From Vagococcus elongatus (GTDB taxonomy: Bacteria > Bacillota > Bacilli > Lactobacillales > Vagococcaceae): 64,000 bases of DNA. How positions within the stretch are numbered: position 1 is the first letter of the stretch; every line of letters starts with the position of its first letter. A program made the position numbers and the translations under genes. The notes beneath the pieces were generated by a model that saw nothing but the letters and a program-made list of their open reading frames with translations, was not told the origin of the DNA and searched no databases. Of this stretch, positions 1-11,964 are shown one piece after another. Where the stretch lies: the NCBI RefSeq assembly GCF_003987645.1, contig NZ_NGKA01000001.1, positions 1 through 64,000 of the forward strand, written 5' to 3'.

Positions 1-52
1 GAATTAGAATTTTTATGATGAATGGTTTAATACAAATAAAATAACAGAAAAA

Positions 53-87
53 GGAACTAAGTAGAGTAAACACTCCTACTCAGTTCC
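53..87 (-). terminator. Hairpin terminator near the left edge
   Basis: Arms GGAACTAAGTAG (53-64) and CTACTCAGTTCC (76-87) pair with one mismatch. A run of five T follows the hairpin on the minus strand, while only a delayed T-rich stretch follows on plus. It therefore fits a minus-strand or bidirectional terminator, although no gene it serves is visible. Confidence 0.5.
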
Positions 88-493
88 AAACTAATTTTTA
101 TTCATCAGTCCTATTTGACAAAGAGCCTAAAAAATCAGATTTTAATACCTCAAAAAACTTCTTAAACTTTACTCAATTGAGACAATCACGAGCTAACTAA
201 GCATTGGAAAATAAGGAAAATTCCAAAGCCTATTTTAACTTCTCGCATAATTATTTCTAAAAAACGTTATTTTATCTTCTAAATTGAATGAAGTTCGGAC
301 ATGATGATGATAAACTATATGAATCTTTTTCTAGTTAAAGTTCATATTGATTGGGGCTGTCCTGATGGACTTTCATGATAAATGGATTAGTTCCACAAGA
401 AAGTATATTAAATTTGAATACTAAGAGACCAGTGAAATATTGTATAATATTTTACACAAAATTATGGACTTGACACTTTTCTAAATAGGTATT

Positions 494-507
494 AGATAAC
501 GTTATCT
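494..507. promoter_or_regulatory. Perfect 14-bp palindrome, candidate operator
   Basis: AGATAACGTTATCT is a perfect palindrome placed 19 bp after a TTGACA box (470-475) and just before a TATAAT box (513-518). It lies about 130 bp ahead of the Mga-like regulator gene. The position suits an operator, but the cognate protein is unknown and -35/-10 spacing is not canonical for either box. Confidence 0.35.
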
Positions 508-638
508 GTAAATATAATTTTACTATGACGATAAAAGAATGATATGATTAGGAAGATAAAGTCGCTTTCATCCATTATTTGGTGAAAGATGCAATAAGAG
601 TAGAATATAAAATATTAGACTAAAAAGAGTGTGAAGTT

Positions 639-2147
639 ATGAGAGAGTTGTTGAATGAAAAAGAGAACCGTCGTTTAGAACTGGTCGAAATGATTTATCT
701 TAACCCCGGGATCCGTTTAAAAACTTTATCTGAAAAACTTTATCTGACCATTATGCAGCTTCAAATCGATATCGGCTTCTTGAATCAGATGATCTCACCA
801 TTGTTTATTGAAGTCACAGGAGACAAACGTTGTTATTTACAAATACCGCAAGAAAAATCAATGAAAATAATTTATCAAACTTTTTTAAAAGAAAGTTTGA
901 CTTTTAGATTGCTAGAGACAGTTTTTTTTAATGAACATGACAACTATGAAAAATTAGCTAAGGAATTGTTTATCTCTCAAGCAACATTAAAGCGGACGAT
1001 TTCTTTTATCAATCTTTGTTTGGCTCCTTATCAAATCAGAATCAAAAGCAGACCTGTTCAGATGGTAGGGGATGAAAATAATATTCGAGCATTTTATATT
1101 TTTTATTTTCAGGAACGCTATCCAGATGACGAGTATCCGTTTGACAAAATAATCAAAGATTTCAGTCTCGAATTGATTGATGTTTTCATGGAGAAGTTTC
1201 CGTCGGGACAATATAATTATCCAAGTCACATGCGGATGAAACGCTATTTGCTTGTGGCGTTGACTCGGGAAAAACAGCACCATGTCCCTTCTCAGATGGT
1301 TGAGTTGCCCAAGGACCTGCAGGAGCTGGTTCAGTCAGAAATAAGCCATTACCAAAACAAAAATAATTTTGAATATTACTTCAAAATAGAGTTAACGGTT
1401 GATGTGTATCAGAGACTGTTTCGTTATTTTTTAAATGACTGGTACGCGTTATCTGAACGTGATTTCAAAGAAAGGGTGGGGAAAACTAAAGGCAATCGTG
1501 AAGTTTTTGAAGGGATCATCAACGTCATAGAAACATTGAGTGATGATTTCTCCATACCTGTCACACACTTGGAAAAATTAACTTTAAACATGTATAATGT
1601 TATTTCTATTGCTAAAGAGATCAGCATTACACCTTATATCATTTTCCCTAATCGGAAAACATTCCTGCTCTTAAGTCACCATCTGAAAGAAACGGTCCAG
1701 TCACGGGTGAAATCTTTATTTCAAGAAAATTTGCCAATGATCGCTGCCAGCAATAATGCTTATTTTTATGAGTTTTTTTATTTATTAGTGACACATTGGC
1801 AGGGGTTCTATCATTATTTGATAGAGACTACGCCCCCATGCCGAATTGTACTTTTCTTCAACAGTGACGTGGAACATATGTATTATATGTCTGAACATCT
1901 TAATTTTTTGTTCGGGAAAAAAGTTAAAGTTACCACTCTTTATCTGCAAACGTCAGAAGAGTTGTCCAAAGCCACTGCTGATTACGACCTTGTCTTGATT
2001 AATTTCATTTTGCCGGAAAATATAAAATTGGTCCCTCCTTATATCAGCGTCATTGATGTTTTGGGCATTGATGAACTGACTCAGATAGAAGTATTAGTGA
2101 ACCAACAGTATTATCATAATATGAGTTATTTTTTAAGAAACGTTTAG
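639..2147 (+). CDS. Mga-family transcriptional regulator
   Basis: A 502-residue DNA-binding protein of the Mga/PRD-like class. The first 60 or so residues form a helix-turn-helix region, a second HTH region follows at about residues 75-140, the middle matches the Mga PRD-type regulatory region, and the C-terminal third resembles an EIIB-like fold. Proteins of this class are usually activators of neighbouring sugar or surface-protein genes and can be tuned by PTS phosphorylation. It lies directly upstream and codirectional with a beta-glucoside PTS gene, so it probably controls that operon. A terminator overlaps its stop codon, so the PTS genes have their own promoter. The family call is firm; the target is inferred from position. 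Confidence 0.8.
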   Translation: MRELLNEKENRRLELVEMIYLNPGIRLKTLSEKLYLTIMQLQIDIGFLNQMISPLFIEVTGDKRCYLQIPQEKSMKIIYQTFLKESLTFRLLETVFFNEHDNYEKLAKELFISQATLKRTISFINLCLAPYQIRIKSRPVQMVGDENNIRAFYIFYFQERYPDDEYPFDKIIKDFSLELIDVFMEKFPSGQYNYPSHMRMKRYLLVALTREKQHHVPSQMVELPKDLQELVQSEISHYQNKNNFEYYFKIELTVDVYQRLFRYFLNDWYALSERDFKERVGKTKGNREVFEGIINVIETLSDDFSIPVTHLEKLTLNMYNVISIAKEISITPYIIFPNRKTFLLLSHHLKETVQSRVKSLFQENLPMIAASNNAYFYEFFYLLVTHWQGFYHYLIETTPPCRIVLFFNSDVEHMYYMSEHLNFLFGKKVKVTTLYLQTSEELSKATADYDLVLINFILPENIKLVPPYISVIDVLGIDELTQIEVLVNQQYYHNMSYFLRNV

Positions 2148-2160
2148 GCGTTTCTTTTTT
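2135..2160 (+). terminator. Terminator overlapping the end of the Mga-like gene
   Basis: AAGAAACG (2135-2142) pairs with CGTTTCTT (2149-2156), followed by a T-run. The stem includes the last codons and stop of the regulator gene and separates it from the PTS operon. Confidence 0.75.
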
Positions 2161-2180
2161 AGCTCAAAAAACATTTTTAA

Positions 2181-5602
<3,422 letters not shown>

Positions 5603-5614
5603 GAGAGATTTAAT

Positions 5615-6252
5615 ATGAAAAAATAATGAAGCTGTTGGGTGTTGAACCACTGTCACTTACGATTCTTACGGGATGTGGAAATTCCACTAAAGACAGTACC
5701 ATAGAATCAAGTGACACAAAAATCACTGAAACAATCAAAACCGAAGATGTTACACTTTATATCACACGTCATCATAAAATCATGTTGAATACTCTTAACC
5801 GCTCCCAGGGATGGATTGATTCTCCACTGACGCCAGCTGGAATAGAAGTAGCAGAGTCACAAGGAAAGACGTTAGATGAATTCATGGGAAAAATGAAAGA
5901 AGGCGGGATTCAAGCTGTGCTGGTTGATGCAGCAAACGGATTAGAGAAATTGGATAAAGAAAAGGTGGAGGAAGGCGTCAACTGGCCAGAGGAAGATTAT
6001 GACGCGTATATATCTCGGACAACAAAAGGCATAGAAGAAATCGTTAAGGATGCACAGCCGAAAAATGCAAAGAATGTGTTGGTTGTTTCCCATGGCATGA
6101 CAATCGCTGCATTTTTAAGCCATATTGAACCTGATGCCGAAATAGGCAAGGGACTTAAAAATGCCAGTGTGTCAAAAGTGATATTTAATGATGGGAAATA
6201 TAGTGTCGAATCTGTTAATGATATGAGCTACGTAGAAAAAGGTTTGGAATGA
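5615..6252 (+). pseudogene. Decayed histidine-phosphatase lipoprotein gene
   Basis: The well-placed ATG at 5615, behind AGGAGA, runs into a stop after two lysine codons. One extra A in the adenine run 5618-5623 would join it to the downstream frame, restoring a lipoprotein signal that ends in LTILTGC. The remaining frame, open from 5626, keeps the N-terminal part (LYITRHH, QGWIDSPLTPAG) and the C-terminal part (VLVVSHGMTI). The family RHG motif reads RHH. The middle catalytic segment with the second Arg and acid is absent: LTPAGIEVAE runs straight into a segment that normally follows some 70-80 residues later. It is third in the beta-glucoside operon. The lesion pattern suggests an inactive gene. 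Confidence 0.65.
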
Positions 6253-6711
6253 TATCGTTTGTCATCATAATTTGGTTATGTTAGGAATGGAAAAACTAGA
6301 CTCACATGGCCTTTAATATTAACTTTTTGACAAAATTCTTTTTAAAAGAGATATTTTTATCTTCTAAAATTTAATGCGATTTGGATACATGCTGTTGAGA
6401 CATATGTTTTTATTTTATAACAAAATGGGTGTGAATGAATTTCTTCATCCACACTAAAAATTAAACAACCTTAAAAGTCTACCTAGGCAAACTTCCTGGG
6501 TAGACTTTTTATTTCATTAATCAATTGATCTTAACCAACTCGTTTGGCAAAGGACCGTTTATACTATCTAAATAAAAGTTGACAGTGGATAATTTACTGG
6601 TCTCTTTCTTTTTTCAATACAAATTGTAAAATTAAACTAGACAACTAAAAAAAGTCATTTGTGCTGCACTCAGAATAGTTCCTATGAAAGAATTATAAGG
6701 AGTGCATACAA
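6253..6711. other. Intergenic region with two hairpins and an IS30-like end
   Basis: It holds a hairpin at 6427-6454, a strong terminator at 6473-6512, and from about 6622 a stretch that looks like the left end of an IS30-like element. The part at 6350-6395 resembles about 268-310. No gene seen. Confidence 0.45.
6473..6512 (+). terminator. Terminator after the first beta-glucoside operon
   Basis: AAAGTCTACCTAGG pairs with CCTGGGTAGACTTT across a seven-base loop, followed by a T-rich tail. A second, weaker hairpin precedes it at 6427-6454. Confidence 0.75.
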
Positions 6712-6804
6712 ATGACCTGCATCCATCTTAAACCAGATGAACTCGTAATGATAAAATCTTGTTTCAACATAAGTGAACCGTTGCTAATGATACACGTCAA
6801 TTAA
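6622..6804 (+). mobile_element. IS30-family insertion sequence remnant
   Basis: A good AAGGAG site precedes an ATG at 6712 that opens a 30-codon frame starting MTCIHLKPDELVMIK. This resembles the conserved start of IS30-family transposases (MTYTHLTTDELVMIE type). The frame stops at 6804 and nothing downstream continues the family, so only the left end and the first codons remain. The upstream sequence from about 6622 may be the terminal inverted repeat region. The family call comes from memory of the N-terminal motif and is moderate. Confidence 0.5.
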
Positions 6805-6841
6805 AATATTCAAGATGTACTCCTGATGTTTAGTAAATTGT

Positions 6842-7837
6842 TTATAATTTGATAATTGCTTTGGTAATTCCTAGCCTTGGAAAATTAGCCAACAATTCTG
6901 GGACTTCTGCCAAACTAACTTCATGGGACAAGAGCGCATCTACTTTAATATCACCGGATTCTAATAAGGATACGGCTTCATTTAAAGTGAAAGGGTTGAT
7001 AAATGAACCAGTAATCGTTAACTCTTTGCTGAAGATGTCAAAAGCCGGAAGCTCAATTATTGTATCAGGAGAAGGCACACCAAAAAGTAAGATTTCGCCA
7101 CCTTTACCTGCTAGCGTAACGGCCTTTTCGCTGGTTACTTTTTTGCCGGCGCATTCGATGACTAAATCATAGCTTTCCTTAATAGCAATTAAATCGGTGT
7201 AAGTTTGATTTGCACCTAATTCTTTTAGGAGTGGATGCTTAGCTGAGTTTAGTTCGCAGATATCAACTTGTGTGGCACCTTTATACTTCAGTGCTTGAAG
7301 AAACAAAGAACCAATGAACCCGCCACCGACAATCAGAGTTTTAGTTGTGGCTTTAATAGGACGAATTTGATTGAACCCATGTAAAACACAGCTTAATGGT
7401 TCAACCATTGCCGCGCTAGCTAAAGATAATGAATGTGCGATTTTTAGACAAGCCGCTGCTGGCACATTACAAAATTCTTCCATGCCACCATTTCTAGTGA
7501 CACCTACTGCTGATAGGTTTTCGCATAATTGAACCCGCCCCTCCCGACAGTAACGACACTTTCCACAATAGATATTAGGGTCAACAGCAACATGGTCGCC
7601 AATTGCTAAATTATCAACTTCACTTCCGACTTCAATAATCTCTCCGGAAAACTCGTGCCCTAAGATGATGGGAGGCGTGACCTCAGCAGACCCTGGTTCT
7701 CCGTGGAAAATATGAACATCAGTCCCACAAATGCCACAGTAGGAAACTTTTACTAAGACTTCTTCTGGGCTGATTTCAGGTTTAGCTATTTCATTTAAAG
7801 TTATTTTTTCTTTTTCAGTTAAAACTAAAGCTTTCAT
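6842..7837 (-). CDS. Zinc-dependent alcohol/polyol dehydrogenase (MDR family)
   Basis: NAD(P)-dependent oxidation of an alcohol or polyol, related to sorbitol and threonine dehydrogenases. Catalytic zinc ligands are visible as Cys37 in CGICGTD and His61-Glu62 in LGHEFSG. The structural zinc site is C91-x2-C94-x2-C97-x7-C105, and the Rossmann motif is VGGGFIG at about residue 165. I take the ATG at 7837 as the start because GAGGAAG lies nine bases upstream; a TTG two codons earlier is possible. The gene stands alone. Inverted AATCGCTAT arms flank its probable -10 box, so it is likely under local repression. The substrate is not predictable. Confidence 0.8.
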   Translation of the reverse strand: MKALVLTEKEKITLNEIAKPEISPEEVLVKVSYCGICGTDVHIFHGEPGSAEVTPPIILGHEFSGEIIEVGSEVDNLAIGDHVAVDPNIYCGKCRYCREGRVQLCENLSAVGVTRNGGMEEFCNVPAAACLKIAHSLSLASAAMVEPLSCVLHGFNQIRPIKATTKTLIVGGGFIGSLFLQALKYKGATQVDICELNSAKHPLLKELGANQTYTDLIAIKESYDLVIECAGKKVTSEKAVTLAGKGGEILLFGVPSPDTIIELPAFDIFSKELTITGSFINPFTLNEAVSLLESGDIKVDALLSHEVSLAEVPELLANFPRLGITKAIIKL

Positions 7838-8175
7838 TTGCAACTTCCTCTCTATAAATAATCGCTATTAACAGTATAGCAAATGAGAAAAGTAATTGAT
7901 AGCGATTTCTAAAAGGAAAGCTGGAAATCCAGCCCATTCTTGACACCTGTTGCCAAGGTGATGAATAATTTTCCCAAAGGTCGATAAACTATTATTTAAA
8001 GTGCTTTCTCTTGTTATAAATAGGGTGTAAACAAAAAAAGTGACTGTAAGATGGTATGACAAAGGGACAAGAAACATAGAACAATCATTAATTACCATTG
8101 CAGGCGGCAGAAATACTTTTACGCCAAGGATTGTCTTGATGTTATTAGATAATCTGATGTCAAGCCCATAATTAT
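7838..8175. other. Intergenic region with an inverted-repeat operator candidate
   Basis: Apart from the dehydrogenase promoter and its inverted repeat (7860-7907) I see no gene, and no clear terminator for the HIRAN gene. Confidence 0.4.
7860..7907 (-). promoter_or_regulatory. Spaced inverted repeat around the dehydrogenase promoter
   Basis: AATCGCTAT (7860-7868) and ATAGCGATT (7899-7907) are exact inverted copies with centres 39 bp apart. They flank a TATACT box on the minus strand. This is the layout expected of a dimeric repressor or a looping operator pair. The regulator is unknown. Confidence 0.45.
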
Positions 8176-8559
8176 TTATGAATTGGAGCGATTATCTTTG
8201 ATTTTAACGACGACCCTAAATTGTCTTTCAGGATGAGATTCTTTATTGACAAATTGAATCTTGGATTCAAAAAGATCGCCATGACCGAAGTAAAGGAGCG
8301 TGCTGAACAGACTGTTTTTATCTTTTGGGATGTAACCGAGTTTTTTGTCTTGATAAAAAATAACAACGGCCTCTGGATCATAGGGATTATCCGGTTCTGC
8401 AATGAGACGGACTGGTTTGCCAAGGGTGAGCTCGTCAATGATATCCAGCCCATCATAGTAGGCAAATCCCGCTACATGAAAATCTGCCACATGTCTGCTA
8501 GGTTCAAACTTGTGATTTTTCAGTGATGCTACCAGTTCTTCTGTGTTCATTTTTTCCAT
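8176..8559 (-). CDS. Stand-alone HIRAN-domain protein
   Basis: 127 residues. The segment from about residue 22 to 115 matches the HIRAN fold: FHVAGFAYYDG opening, then LIAEPDNPYDPEAVVIFYQD with the conserved NPYDPEAV core, then KLGYIPKDKN. HIRAN domains are best known as DNA 3-prime-end binding modules attached to Rad5/HLTF-type helicases, and single-domain bacterial versions are common but poorly characterised. AAGGAGG stands eight bases before the ATG. It is a single gene next to an insertion sequence. Function beyond possible nucleic-acid binding is unknown. Confidence 0.75.
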   Translation of the reverse strand: MEKMNTEELVASLKNHKFEPSRHVADFHVAGFAYYDGLDIIDELTLGKPVRLIAEPDNPYDPEAVVIFYQDKKLGYIPKDKNSLFSTLLYFGHGDLFESKIQFVNKESHPERQFRVVVKIKDNRSNS

Positions 8560-8741
8560 AAAGATTCCTCCTTAGTTTTGATAAACAACGGGGATGAAAC
8601 AAGAAATCCTCATCCGTGACCATCATTCAAAGATGTAGTCTTTTTTTACTTTATATCTGATTGAACTAATTTCATAATTCAGATTTTCAAAAAGTAAACA
8701 CTCATCCAATTTCAAAAGTAGAATTTTTTGAAAATATATGA

Positions 8742-9980
8742 CTATTTATTTTTGGTTAATTTCTGCTGGCAAAATGTTTTTAAGTTGTAAGCTAATTGTA
8801 TCAATTGATGTTCAACGACCACTCGACTGGCTTTATAATAGTTCGTATTATTTAGTTGATAGTTTTCTTTTAAATAGGCGTTTACACGCTCTACCGATGA
8901 CCGTTTCTTATACAGCTTTTTCCACGCTAATGAGCCTCGTCCAGGATGAGCATATTTTCTGACATCTGTTGCTTGTTTTATTTTGATGACTTTCTGACAT
9001 AACCCTTCATTATTCAGTGGACAATCCCGGCAACGGGTTTCTGGTCGTTTAAATTTTAAGGCATGGTAGCGTTTGTCAAAGCTCTCATACTGATAGCTAT
9101 ATTCTAAAAAGCATGTAGGAGCGTAAAAATTATCAATTTCTCCATCATTTTTAGGAACTCTTTTTAAATCTATGATAGGCTCAAAACTAAGATCATGTGC
9201 TTTTTCATAGATGGCTTGGGCGTCATAACCTTTGTCCATTAGGACAAACGTGTTTTTTACACCTAAACTAGCAATTTTATCCATTAATGGGATAGCCACA
9301 CTCACATCTGCGATAAATGCTGATGTGGTTATTCCAGCCAGTAAATAGTGTGTGTTTGCAGTGGCTGCATAATGAGCTTTGTACCCAAACCAGTAATTAT
9401 GTCTCCCTTGGCTATTGGATTTAACACCCCATGAAGGATACATAGGCAGCTCAAGAAGTCGTTCTTCAACTGACATGTTTTTTTGATTCACTGTCGATGA
9501 TACTTTGGTATTCTCAGTTTTTTTAGACTTGGAATGAGCTTTAACAGCTGTCGCATCAATGGCAACCTCTTCAGAAAAAACATTAAATTCTTGATTTATT
9601 TTAGAAAGTAATTCATCATTCAATTGATTCAAAACAATGGGATGGTTACCTGATTTTTTCATCATTCTACAAAATGTTGCTTCTGAAGGCACACGCTCAG
9701 AGTAAAGAAATCCTAAACTGAGTTTAAAGGCAACATCTTCGTTTAGTCTTCGAACGAGGGCTTTAACTGATGGGATACCTTCTATATAACGAGCGATTAT
9801 CGCTCTAATGGCTGCTTCGTAATTGATAGAAACCGGGGCACCTCGTTGATTTTCTTTTTGAAACAAGGAAATGATTGGATAAAAATCAATTGGGGAGAAG
9901 ATTTGGGCATGTCGTTCTTTTATATCAAGGGTCATTAAAATTTCTATATCAATAAATGTTGGTTGTTGTATAATGGTCAT
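8742..9980 (-). mobile_element. DDE transposase gene, full length (IS5/IS1182-like)
   Basis: A 412-residue transposase with an N-terminal DUF772-type region (about residues 40-115, RAIIARYIEGIPSVKALVRRL region) and a DDE catalytic core. Candidate acidic residues are in VAIDATAVKAHS, VLMDKGYDAQ and SSVERVNAYL. Four cysteines in a CRDCPLN...GLC arrangement precede the last catalytic region. The frame is intact, so the element may be active. I could not match terminal inverted repeats: the right end probably lies near 10075 and the left end between about 8640 and 8735. The exact IS family is uncertain. Confidence 0.75.
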
Positions 9981-10515
9981 AGGGAAACACTCCTTTTTGA
10001 TGATGTTGGTGTAGTAACTACATTATATCAAAAATGGGGAGGTTCCCTATTTTTATTTCATTTGACCCCTTAAGCCATAAGGCTTTGGAATTATGAAATT
10101 AGCTCGATTACAGTTTAACCTATATAAATAAAACCGTCTACGCTTATAGATGCTAGGTTGCTCGGACTAAGCAGCAAAGATAAAATTTTTAAGTGACTAA
10201 CTATGGAACTTATGTGCTCATTTATTTTTCAATCCCAAATGTCCTATATCTCACTTCTTTTTTAATTTTATTTGACATAGAGGTGTGTGATATACTAATA
10301 GAAAATAGATGTTTAGTGGTGGAGAACACTCAATAGTTTTTACTTGAACGAATCAGGGTTCTTGCTCATCTTTTAGAAATCAAGGAGAGTTGTGTTGAGG
10401 GGCTTCTGCTTTGATACTGGTCAACCGTTTAACGATGCTTTATCCATGTTTTCCTTTTTATGTTGGTTAAAAAAGATCTATTGAGTATTAAGGGGGCGAT
10501 GATATTATTCACTTA
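9981..10515. other. Intergenic region after the IS and before the AraC-type gene
   Basis: It includes the probable right end of the IS (to about 10075), a TTGACA box at 10272-10277 with a poorly spaced TATACT, and a leader of roughly 200 bases ahead of the regulator. No gene seen. Confidence 0.4.
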
Positions 10516-11964
10516 TTGATAGTGTCAGAAGATCGTGCTTTGTTAAAAAAAACATTTGATTTATTTAAAAATGACAAAGATTACGTCTTGCATGTTGTGC
10601 CATTTAGTAGTCGCGCTTTCACCAAGTTTGTGGAATGCAGAGCAGAAATTGTCTTATTGGATGTTGATACGATGGCGCCTTATGAAACGATTTTAGAACA
10701 GTTGAATCAATGTCAATGGGATCATCGCGTCGTATTGCTTAGAAACAATGTGAAGGATCATCCTCCTGCCGATGGTTTAGAAGTGATGGATAAGAAGTCT
10801 TTAAGTAAACGGGAGTTGCAAAAATGTTTTGCGAAAAATTCTGATAAGAATGAAAAAATAACGGGTGAACGGGTGACATTTGACTGGTATGGGAAAGCTG
10901 ATTTCTACTCCTATCCAGATTTGTATTTTCTGTTGTTTGCTAAGTATGTGGGTGATGGTGTACCGTTTGTGCTAAATAAGCAGAATATTATTAACAAAAT
11001 GAGTATTTTTGGAAAAATAGAAATTTTTGAAATGGATGACCGAAATTATTTCTTGCTTCTGAGAAAGTCAACAATCGACTCCCATCATACATTGGACGAA
11101 TTGCTTGTTCGACTACAGTCCCTTTTAAGCTTGGATTATGGGATGCTTTATCATGATAATGTTAAATGGACTAGTTTATACCGAGGCATTGCTAAAATGG
11201 TCGAATTAGATGATTATTTTTATTTTTTGAAAGGCAAGGCCATGTCAGTCGATGAACTCATAGAGGCTATCACTCCCGTCCCGGTGTGCTCAATGCTTAC
11301 CTTGTTGAAGGGAATTTCCCAGCAGGTTATTACTGGTGATTTTTCTCAACTAAAAATGAACTTGAGAAATATTTATTTGTTTCAACTTAAAGAAACGTTT
11401 GATTTTCCAGTACAGCACTTTGTAAGCTGGTATCTTGAGATGACACAACATATGCTTAAATTTCCCGTGGAGCTGGAAAAAGAAGTGCTCCGCCAAAATT
11501 ACGCTTCTGCTGAGGTTGAATTCCAGCACAAAATTGAAGCGCTTTATTCATTAACTGAGTATCAAAAAAATGCTGAATTGCCCTTATTGTTAGTGGAGGC
11601 ACTTGAGATTTTATTCAACGATTTTTCGTTACCGATTTCGTTGAGTCAAATAGCTGACCGGCTGGGGATAAATAAAATCTATCTCTCACGAATTTTTAAG
11701 GAACATACTGGTTGTACTGTTCACGAATATTTGGAGTGCTTACGTCTTCAGCATGGGTGTTTTTTGTTAAGGCATACTCAAATAAAAATTAGAGAGATAT
11801 CATTGCTTATTGGTTATGAAGATTCAGGCTATTTCAGTCGTATTTTTAAAAAGAAGATGAAGATTTCTCCCAGTGAGTACAGATTAATAAAGTCAAATCA
11901 GAGGAAAGGAATTTCATGTTTTGAGAGCACTATGGAAATCGGAGAGCGGATCCTTAGTATTTAG
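10516..11964 (+). CDS. AraC-family regulator with a receiver-like N-terminus
   Basis: Transcriptional regulator of 482 residues from the TTG at 10516. The C-terminus (about residues 365-465) has two AraC helix-turn-helix units: LSQIADRLGINKIYLSRIFK and IREISLLIGYEDSGYFSRIF. The N-terminus reads as a degenerate response-regulator receiver: strand LIVSEDRALL, the candidate phosphoacceptor in EIVLLDVDTM, and a later lysine in DKKSL. This is YesN-like architecture, but no histidine kinase gene is nearby. The only good ribosome site (AGGGGG, 10491-10496) is 19 bases before the TTG; ATT codons at 10504 and 10507 in the same frame fit better and would complete the first beta strand. It probably controls the downstream dehydrogenase-like gene or set 1. 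Confidence 0.75.
   Translation: MIVSEDRALLKKTFDLFKNDKDYVLHVVPFSSRAFTKFVECRAEIVLLDVDTMAPYETILEQLNQCQWDHRVVLLRNNVKDHPPADGLEVMDKKSLSKRELQKCFAKNSDKNEKITGERVTFDWYGKADFYSYPDLYFLLFAKYVGDGVPFVLNKQNIINKMSIFGKIEIFEMDDRNYFLLLRKSTIDSHHTLDELLVRLQSLLSLDYGMLYHDNVKWTSLYRGIAKMVELDDYFYFLKGKAMSVDELIEAITPVPVCSMLTLLKGISQQVITGDFSQLKMNLRNIYLFQLKETFDFPVQHFVSWYLEMTQHMLKFPVELEKEVLRQNYASAEVEFQHKIEALYSLTEYQKNAELPLLLVEALEILFNDFSLPISLSQIADRLGINKIYLSRIFKEHTGCTVHEYLECLRLQHGCFLLRHTQIKIREISLLIGYEDSGYFSRIFKKKMKISPSEYRLIKSNQRKGISCFESTMEIGERILSI

Larger units (their letters stand above)
1..638. other. Intergenic region before the first beta-glucoside operon
   Basis: No convincing gene. It holds a hairpin near its left end (53-87), a TTGACA box at 470-475, a 14-bp palindrome at 494-507 and a TATAAT box at 513-518 before the Mga-like regulator. 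The stretch at about 268-310 resembles 6350-6395 on the far side of the operon. Confidence 0.5.

Noticed and set aside
8640-10085. Terminal inverted repeats and target duplication of the DDE element
   Set aside because: No pair of ends could be matched by eye, so exact element borders are not reported.
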